A DNA stretch of 64,000 nt. Origin: Gemmobacter denitrificans. GTDB lineage: Bacteria; Pseudomonadota; Alphaproteobacteria; Rhodobacterales; Rhodobacteraceae. Location: assembly GCF_036964905.1 (NCBI RefSeq), contig NZ_JBALHR010000002.1, forward strand, positions 458,989 through 522,988, written 5' to 3'. A program made the position numbers and the translations under genes. Of the stretch, positions 59,208-64,000 are shown in pieces (the first letter of the stretch is position 1; every line of letters starts with the position of its first letter). Below the pieces are notes generated by a model. The model saw only the letters and a program-made list of their open reading frames with translations, had not been told where the DNA came from and did no database searches.

Positions 59208-59272
59208 CGCAAAAGCGGGCAAAAACGCACGTCCTCTATAGAAAACGCTTGAGGTATCCGCTAAAGAGGATA
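59204..59272. promoter_or_regulatory. Right operators, three copies
   Basis: TATCCGCAAAAGCGGGCA (59204-59221), CGTCCTCTATAGAAAACG in inverted orientation (59230-59247), and TATCCGCTAAAGAGGATA (59255-59272). Centres are 26 and 25 bp apart. The outer two overlap the repressor -10 and the rightward promoter spacer, respectively. Confidence 0.75.
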
Positions 59273-59276
59273 CACT
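59249..59276 (+). promoter_or_regulatory. Phage promoter pR
   Basis: TTGAGG (59249-59254), 16-bp spacer made of the third right operator, TACACT (59271-59276). The predicted start is 59283-59284, which is the ATG of the next gene. Confidence 0.65.
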
Positions 59277-59283
59277 AGGCGGC

Positions 59284-59565
59284 ATGGCACAAATCACTCG
59301 CAAACTCCTCATCGAGATTGAGGCTTTCCTCGCGGCCAGCGGCATGGGGGAAAGCTATTTTGGCAAGGCAGCGGCGGGCAACTCTGAACTGGTTGCCCGA
59401 CTCCGTGACAATCGGCGGGTATGGCCCGAGACAGAGGCCAAGGTCCGCAGGTTCATCAAGAGCCGTTCCGCTATCCTCAATGGAGGACATAAGGGCGGCA
59501 AAACGCCGCAACAACCCCCCGCAGCGAAAAATGTCGCACAGGCGACAGACGGGCCCGCGCAATGA
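59284..59565 (+). CDS. Cro-position phage regulator
   Basis: 93 residues. MAQITRKLLIEIEAFLAASG, MGESYFGKAAAGNSELVARL and RVWPETEAKVRRFIKSRS; the middle resembles an HTH of a small family known from alphaproteobacterial prophages. By position it is the Cro analogue. No Shine-Dalgarno is evident. An operator-like palindrome lies within its coding sequence at 59472-59489. Confidence 0.75.
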   Translation: MAQITRKLLIEIEAFLAASGMGESYFGKAAAGNSELVARLRDNRRVWPETEAKVRRFIKSRSAILNGGHKGGKTPQQPPAAKNVAQATDGPAQ

Positions 59566-59708
59566 CCGAAGCCGAGCAACTGGCCGACGCCATTCTCCGC
59601 GCTGCCGGTTCCGGCCTGCGCCACTACACGCCCCGCAACCGCGCCGAGATTATCGCAGCCGCACAAGCCCAGATTGACGCCATCCGCGCAAAGGGGCAGG
59701 CGCTATGA
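59562..59708 (+). CDS. 48-residue phage protein
   Basis: MTEAEQLADAILRAAGSGLR, HYTPRNRAEIIAAAQAQIDA, then a short basic end. ATGA overlaps on both sides with its neighbours support translation. Helical; function unknown. Confidence 0.6.
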   Translation: MTEAEQLADAILRAAGSGLRHYTPRNRAEIIAAAQAQIDAIRAKGQAL

Positions 59709-59770
59709 CCCCATCGCCGCAACCCGCCCCGGCATCCGAAGCCACCACGCAAGCCGGGGCGGGCGCATGA
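59705..59770 (+). CDS. Possible 21-residue phage peptide
   Basis: MTPSPQPAPASEATTQAGAG plus one Ala. Kept only because the ATGA overlap with the upstream gene and direct contact with the next start mimic the surrounding coupling. It may serve as a coupling frame only. Confidence 0.3.
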   Translation: MTPSPQPAPASEATTQAGAGA

Positions 59771-60001
59771 ATGGACATATCCGCCATTTTTACGCTGCCT
59801 GCCGCCGAATTGCAGGGCTGGCATGGGGCGCTATGCCTTGGCCTGCAGCCACCAAGGGACGGGGAAATAGCAGCGCTGCAGACCCGGGCCAGGGCGCTCG
59901 GGATCGTCCTATCGGCGAACTCATCGCTCGTCGCTCTGAACGTGTCTGCAACCGCGATACAGGCCGCGCTAGCCGGTATCGGCGCGTCCACATCATCCTG
60001 A
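59771..60001 (+). CDS. Small phage protein
   Basis: 76 residues (MDISAIFTLPAAELQGWHGA; LQTRARALGIVLSANSSLVA). Helical and Ala-rich. A competing frame from 59767 gives an Arg-rich product and is judged a shadow. Function unknown. Confidence 0.5.
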   Translation: MDISAIFTLPAAELQGWHGALCLGLQPPRDGEIAALQTRARALGIVLSANSSLVALNVSATAIQAALAGIGASTSS

Positions 60002-60014
60002 GCGAGGGGCGCAA

Positions 60015-60356
60015 GTGAAAGTTACCCTGCCATGGCCGCCTGCCGAGCTCAAGCCGAACGCCCGCGCGCATTGGGCATCCAAGGCCCGCGCCGCAAAGGT
60101 CCACAAGAACGCCTGCCAAATCATCTGCATGGGGCAGGGCATACGCGCTCTGGGCTGGCCTTCCATGTCTGTGTCGCTGCTGTTCTGCCCGCCGTCGCGG
60201 CGCAAGGGGGATCTGGACAACATGCTTGCCGCGATGAAGTCCGGCCTTGACGGGCTGGCTGCGGCGTCTGGGGTCGATGACTCCAAGTGGAAAATCACAA
60301 TCGCACGCGGCGAACCCGTCAAGGGCGGTGCCGTGCATGTGGAGATTTCGAAGTGA
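60015..60356 (+). CDS. rusA: RusA-family Holliday junction resolvase
   Basis: 113 residues from a GTG start with GAGGGGC upstream. VTLPWPPAELKPNARAHWAS at the N-terminus and the acidic catalytic motif KGDLDNMLAAMKSGLDGLAA followed by GVDDSKW. Resolves recombination intermediates during phage replication. Confidence 0.9.
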   Translation: MKVTLPWPPAELKPNARAHWASKARAAKVHKNACQIICMGQGIRALGWPSMSVSLLFCPPSRRKGDLDNMLAAMKSGLDGLAAASGVDDSKWKITIARGEPVKGGAVHVEISK

Positions 60357-61207
60357 GCGGAACCGTCAATGTAGCCCGCGACCTCTGGGATGATCCGACC
60401 TTCAAGGACTCGGAAATGTCCCAGCGTGAGGCTTGGATATGGATGATTGCAGAGGCGTCATGGAAGGACCGCGACCGCCGTGTTGGGGCGCATGAAGTCG
60501 CGTTGAAGCGCGGCCAGTTCGCAGCGTCAACGCGGTTCATGGCAGGGGCTTTCATGTGGTCCGAGGCTAGGGTGCGTCGCTATTTGGACATGCTCGAAAA
60601 TCGACGCATGATACGACGCGAAACCGACGCAGGCGTTACAGTCGTAACTATCTGTAATTACGACAATTATCAGAACAAGCCGTCAAGCGGCGACGCAGAC
60701 GCGACGCAGCAACCGACGCACCAGCGACGCACCAGCGACGCAAACGAGAATAAGGGGGAAATAAGGGAAGAATATATTGGTGGTGGTGGTGGCGCGCGCG
60801 CACGCGAGGCTGGACCAGCTTCCCTAGCAAATCCGACCGACCCGACCTTGCGGGAGCGCATACTCGCAGCCTGCGGCGTTGACCCGTCAGGGCTGACCGG
60901 TCACGGCGGGAGGATGATCGGCAAGGCCCCAGAAATGGCCGAGATCACCAGCCGCATGGCCGCCCGCAACCTGACGGATGCCGAGGTTTTGCAGGTGGTT
61001 CGGGAAACCATGCTGGCCAAGCGCGAACCCGGCCCGCCGTCATCGCTGCGGTTTTTCCTGGACCCGCTGGACCGCTACGCCGCAGCGCGCGACGCCCCGG
61101 TGCCCCAGCTTTCCCCAGCAACTCCACGCCCGTCATCCCGTCAACCCACCATCGCAGAAATGACCGCCATGATCCGTGGCACATACCCAGCCGGAGCCCC
61201 GCAATGA
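60353..61207 (+). CDS. Phage replication initiator-like protein (DnaD/O-type wHTH)
   Basis: 284 residues from GTG 60353 (GTGA overlap with rusA). The N-terminal winged helix reads WDDPTFKDSEMSQREAWIWM, SWKDRDRRVGAHEVALKRGQ and RVRRYLDMLENRRMIRRETD, as in phage replisome organisers. A Gly-rich linker (about 140-150) leads to a C-terminal domain (AEITSRMAARNLTDAEVLQV). The phage origin may lie in or near this gene. Confidence 0.75.
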   Translation: MSGTVNVARDLWDDPTFKDSEMSQREAWIWMIAEASWKDRDRRVGAHEVALKRGQFAASTRFMAGAFMWSEARVRRYLDMLENRRMIRRETDAGVTVVTICNYDNYQNKPSSGDADATQQPTHQRRTSDANENKGEIREEYIGGGGGARAREAGPASLANPTDPTLRERILAACGVDPSGLTGHGGRMIGKAPEMAEITSRMAARNLTDAEVLQVVRETMLAKREPGPPSSLRFFLDPLDRYAAARDAPVPQLSPATPRPSSRQPTIAEMTAMIRGTYPAGAPQ

Positions 61208-61812
61208 GCCTGCACGAGGATGATATCACCGCCCGCCTGACCCGGTTCCTTGCCCGCAAATCCATGCCGCGCCGGTTCGAAAACAACCCCATGGCCCAGG
61301 CTGACGAACTCCGCGCCCTGACCGAAGCGATCCAGCGCAGCGCCCCGCGTTCCACCGAAGCCTTGGCCGACTGGTGGGCCTTGTTCGAAATCAAGCTGGA
61401 CGAAACCGCAAGCTCACTTTGGCCTGTGGTCAAGGAAGTTTCCGACGCGGCCAAATCCGTTCGTGGCGTGGCGCATATTGACCTGTCCGGCAAGCCATCG
61501 CTGGACCCGGCAGAGATACAGGCCAAGCGACTGGTCGAGGGCAACGGCTTCGCAGAAACCGCCCTGTACGGCGTACTGGCCTGCGAGATCATCGCCCGCC
61601 GCCTGATCGACCGCGACACCATGATCCAGCGCCGCAGCCAAGCGTTTTTCGCCCGCAAAGACCTCTACGGCGAGGAAGCCGCGCTTCGCTGGGAAGCCGA
61701 CGCCAAGGCGACGCACGAGGCCGCCAAGGTCGTCTGGTCCGAGCGCGAAAACCGCCAGCCCCGCAACATCCAGATCCCCGACATTTCACACCGACCGGAG
61801 GCCGCAGCATGA
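61204..61812 (+). CDS. Hypothetical phage protein after the replication gene
   Basis: 202 residues, mostly helical (TEALADWWALFEIKLDETAS; DRDTMIQRRSQAFFARKDLY). Starts within the stop of the initiator gene. Perhaps a replication accessory factor by position; no family recognised. Confidence 0.65.
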   Translation: MSLHEDDITARLTRFLARKSMPRRFENNPMAQADELRALTEAIQRSAPRSTEALADWWALFEIKLDETASSLWPVVKEVSDAAKSVRGVAHIDLSGKPSLDPAEIQAKRLVEGNGFAETALYGVLACEIIARRLIDRDTMIQRRSQAFFARKDLYGEEAALRWEADAKATHEAAKVVWSERENRQPRNIQIPDISHRPEAAA

Positions 61813-62300
61813 ACGCAATCACCCATCAGACCGCTAAATCCCCCCTGCACGCATTTTGGCGCGCCGGGCGGCAGAAGTTCGTTCCGTTGACCCAGGATGA
61901 GCTTGACCGGGCGGGCGTTGACTCATGGGCCCGCCGTTCTCTGGCCGGTCGCGGCTTGGCCCGGGCCGATAATCGCAGCATCTGGGAACTGACCCCGGAA
62001 GGCGTGCGGGCATTCAAGCGCGTGCTGGAGCGCGACAACAGGCCGGACCCATACGAGGCCACATCGAACGTGCTGTTTGCCGAGGTGCTGTCGAAGCTGC
62101 TGGACAAGCCTCTCAGCAATTCCGGCTTGGCGGCGCAGATCGGGCGCAGCGGCGGCACCACATCACTGCGCGTCAAGCAACTCTGCGAATTGGGCTTGGT
62201 TCGCCGCACGCACCACATCGGCAAGACCGGGCAATGGGCTGTGATCGCCATCACCGACGCGGGCCGGGCATGGCTGGCAGAGCATGGGGCCGCGCAATGA
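61809..62300 (+). CDS. Phage winged-helix (MarR-like) protein
   Basis: 163 residues. Two wHTH-like halves are visible: FVPLTQDELDRAGVDSWARR with LARADNRSIWELTPEGVRAF, and LSNSGLAAQIGRSGGTTSLR with LCELGLVRRTHHIGKTGQWA. Probably a DNA-binding regulator within the rightward operon. Confidence 0.7.
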   Translation: MNAITHQTAKSPLHAFWRAGRQKFVPLTQDELDRAGVDSWARRSLAGRGLARADNRSIWELTPEGVRAFKRVLERDNRPDPYEATSNVLFAEVLSKLLDKPLSNSGLAAQIGRSGGTTSLRVKQLCELGLVRRTHHIGKTGQWAVIAITDAGRAWLAEHGAAQ

Positions 62301-62695
62301 CCGTTGAAATCCCAACCATCTACATCACCGACGACTGGACCGTTGACGATATCCACACCGAGGACGATTGCGACGACGCCCACGCCCTGCTGACTGCGCT
62401 AATCGTCAGCATTGAGGCGCGCATGGACGATCTGGAGATTGCCGGGGAAGCGCTGTCGATCGATTACAAGCGCTGCAAGTCGGCCCTTCGTTGGAAAAAG
62501 GCCGCCATGCAGGTGGTCAACACCAAGCGCGGTAAGCTGAACCGCCTGCGCCAAGAGCAATACCACACAGACCGCAAGTCGCGCCTATGCGCCTATTTCG
62601 CAGCGATGCACCCTGTCGAGTATGAGCGGGCCATTCGCCATGTCGAAGCTGGCACCGACACGCTTGTCACCAAGCCTAGCAGGGCAGCGCAATGA
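62297..62695 (+). CDS. Hypothetical phage protein
   Basis: 132 residues: acidic start (DDWTVDDIHTEDDCDDAHAL), then a helical basic part (RWKKAAMQVVNTKRGKLNRL). ATGA overlaps on both ends. Function unknown. Confidence 0.65.
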   Translation: MTVEIPTIYITDDWTVDDIHTEDDCDDAHALLTALIVSIEARMDDLEIAGEALSIDYKRCKSALRWKKAAMQVVNTKRGKLNRLRQEQYHTDRKSRLCAYFAAMHPVEYERAIRHVEAGTDTLVTKPSRAAQ

Positions 62696-62823
62696 CCCTG
62701 CCGCCCCACATGGCCTACGCCCTGTCGCTGGTCGGCGTAGTGGCCGCGGCAACCAAGCCAGCCGCCGTCACATACCCCGCACCATGGAAGCCCGCCAAGC
62801 CCGGCGATGAGCCCCCGTTCTAG
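62692..62823 (+). CDS. 43-residue phage protein
   Basis: MTLPPHMAYALSLVGVVAAA with a hydrophobic helix, then Pro/Lys-rich tail (YPAPWKPAKPGDEPPF). Small membrane-associated peptide possible. The overlap with the upstream stop supports it. Confidence 0.5.
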   Translation: MTLPPHMAYALSLVGVVAAATKPAAVTYPAPWKPAKPGDEPPF

Positions 62824-62832
62824 GAGATACGC

Positions 62833-63081
62833 ATGACCCACCACACGCACCACGTCCGCCACTACCACACCGACGTCGGGGCAACGCATGTGGCCATCAG
62901 CCTGCCGCCCGTGCCAGGCATCGAGATCACCGCAGACCGCAGCGAAACCGCCCCGCGTCAGCCGATCATATGCCGACCGAAGCCCAAGCGCCGCTTGGCC
63001 GGTGCCGTGCTGCAAGCCGAAATGGCCCGTCGCGCCGAATGGGTGCGCCAGGCTTTGCGCGAAACGGAGGATGACGCATGA
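62833..63081 (+). CDS. Small phage protein with His-rich N-terminus
   Basis: 82 residues: MTHHTHHVRHYHTDVGATHV, then RPKPKRRLAGAVLQAEMARR. The His cluster could bind metal. GGAGA ribosome site seven bases upstream. Function unknown. Confidence 0.6.
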   Translation: MTHHTHHVRHYHTDVGATHVAISLPPVPGIEITADRSETAPRQPIICRPKPKRRLAGAVLQAEMARRAEWVRQALRETEDDA

Positions 63082-63722
63082 CCAGCAAAGCCGCCAAGCG
63101 CCGCGCCCGCAAGCGCCGCGTCATCAGCCTGCCCGGTGGCGTGGAGATCGCACAGCGCCCGACAGGCCGCGACCGCACACACACCAACCAGCCAGCCGAG
63201 GACGCCAGAAAGCCCGCGCTGCAGGCCCGCTGCCGCATGGCGGGCTGTCCGACTACCCCGGAACAGTTGCGCGCCTCTACGGCCCCTCTCCGTGGCTCTG
63301 CGGTGGGGCTGTGCATCGAGGCAATCCACCACCAGCCCGAAAAGCGCGCCCGCCTCTGGGACACATGGCAGGCCATCAGCGCCGCTCGGGAAAACTACCG
63401 GCTGCGCTATCTCGGCACCACGGGCCACCCCCAGGCTGCAGCAATCGCCATGATGCCCGACCCCATGGAGACGGACCCCAGCTTGCGCGTTGACCTGCGC
63501 ACGGCAGAGGAGCGGGACACGGCAGCCAAGCGCGCCGATCACGAATGGTCAAGGGCCATCGAAGCCCTGCCGATGCCGCAGCACCGCATGGCGATCCGCT
63601 CTGCCATTGACGGGTTCATCGGCGGCGATGTTGGGGCGCTATGGCGCGATGCAAGACCCACGCCTAACGGGCAGATGGTGGTCAGGGCGCTGGAACTGTT
63701 GACGGAGGCACGCAATGGGTGA
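63078..63722 (+). CDS. Hypothetical phage protein
   Basis: 214 residues. Strongly basic N-terminus (KAAKRRARKRRVISLPGG), then helical domain (EAIHHQPEKRARLWDTWQAI; EWSRAIEALPMPQHRMAIRS). Function unknown; overlaps neighbours by 4-8 nt. Confidence 0.65.
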   Translation: MTSKAAKRRARKRRVISLPGGVEIAQRPTGRDRTHTNQPAEDARKPALQARCRMAGCPTTPEQLRASTAPLRGSAVGLCIEAIHHQPEKRARLWDTWQAISAARENYRLRYLGTTGHPQAAAIAMMPDPMETDPSLRVDLRTAEERDTAAKRADHEWSRAIEALPMPQHRMAIRSAIDGFIGGDVGALWRDARPTPNGQMVVRALELLTEARNG

Positions 63723-63975
63723 TCAAAGGGCGATATCGGCGCTAAAGGATTTGATTGACGCAATCGAAGCTGGCACTGCCACTAAAGACAAAGAAGGGTG
63801 GATGCACTTGCCGATGACCAGCCTTGGCGGCGGTCGGTTCCGGTCGGTCATTGGCACGGCCTATGACGCGTACAACGGCTCGCTTGACGCGGCCAAGGCG
63901 CTGCATGGTGCTATGGCTCAAGATTGGGGAGCTACATATCTAACTAGCCAAAAATACCTTGCGGAAATTGGCTAG
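63715..63975 (+). CDS. Small phage protein at the window edge
   Basis: 86 residues (MGDQRAISALKDLIDAIEAG; MTSLGGGRFRSVIGTAYDAY). Resembles small phage proteins that begin with a helix and an aromatic-Gly core; function unknown. It is the last complete gene in the window. Confidence 0.6.
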   Translation: MGDQRAISALKDLIDAIEAGTATKDKEGWMHLPMTSLGGGRFRSVIGTAYDAYNGSLDAAKALHGAMAQDWGATYLTSQKYLAEIG

Positions 63976-64000
63976 GTAGGTTATCACGGTGCAGAAGGAG

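Overview
The window looks like a chromosome segment of a Rhodobacteraceae alphaproteobacterium (Rhodobacter/Paracoccus/Gemmobacter-like). The pointers are high GC, the aerobic cobalamin pathway (CobG, CobN), an AdoCbl-dependent ribonucleotide reductase, an FnrL-type box, and a remnant of an RcGTA-type gene transfer agent. The genus is an inference.

Layout. (1) 1-11.8 kb: cobalamin synthesis. A leftward operon DUF1636-cobW-cobN-cobG-cobH-cobI-cobJ sits behind a cobalamin riboswitch; cobO, cobQ and a second CobW-type GTPase read rightward. (2) 11.86-13.6 kb: a tRNA-Ala(CGC) gene followed by debris of transferred DNA: possible integrase-arm repeats, IS3 and IS5 fragments, and an AT-rich lipoprotein gene. 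(3) 13.65-16.7 kb: a promoter with an immediate intrinsic terminator, then GTA genes g1, g2 and a 3'-truncated g3; the rest of the GTA cluster is absent. (4) 16.8-37.3 kb: mostly core genes: a glycosyltransferase, parE, a GST, a LuxR-type regulator fused to an apparently inactive alpha/beta-hydrolase, ppk2 behind an FNR box, a DUF1007-NicO metal transport pair, a MATE pump, aspartate aminotransferase, sdhE, eno, two DMT transporters, a TerB-like protein, and nrdJ behind an NrdR-like box and several DnaA-box-like 9-mers. (5) 37.4-48.1 kb: a complete chemotaxis cluster with divergent arms (mcp-cheD-cheB leftward; STAS-cheY-cheA-cheW-cheR-cheY-orf112 rightward) and a globin-coupled soluble receptor. 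(6) 48.4-49.6 kb: trpB. (7) 49.7 kb to the right edge: the left part of a lambdoid-type prophage. It has an integrase, a long leftward early operon (SSB, NinB, HNH nuclease, candidate annealing protein, many small orphans), an immunity region with repressor, operators and Cro-position gene, then rightward replication genes (RusA, DnaD/O-like initiator, wHTH protein). The late genes and right attachment site lie outside.

How the parts connect. Cobalamin synthesis supplies the cofactor of NrdJ, and the NicO-type permease may move Co or Ni. The chemotaxis arms encode everything from receptor to two CheY proteins, with a haem globin receptor as a likely gas input. The prophage control region can be read almost completely: pL and pR each have an operator inside the promoter spacer, and the repressor and Cro-position mRNAs are predicted to be leaderless.

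The most unusual items are the LuxR/pseudo-hydrolase gene whose Shine-Dalgarno lies in a perfect 14-bp hairpin, the GTA leader with a terminator before the first gene, an intergenic repeat absorbed into the 5' end of cobG, and the five or six operator copies in the prophage immunity region.
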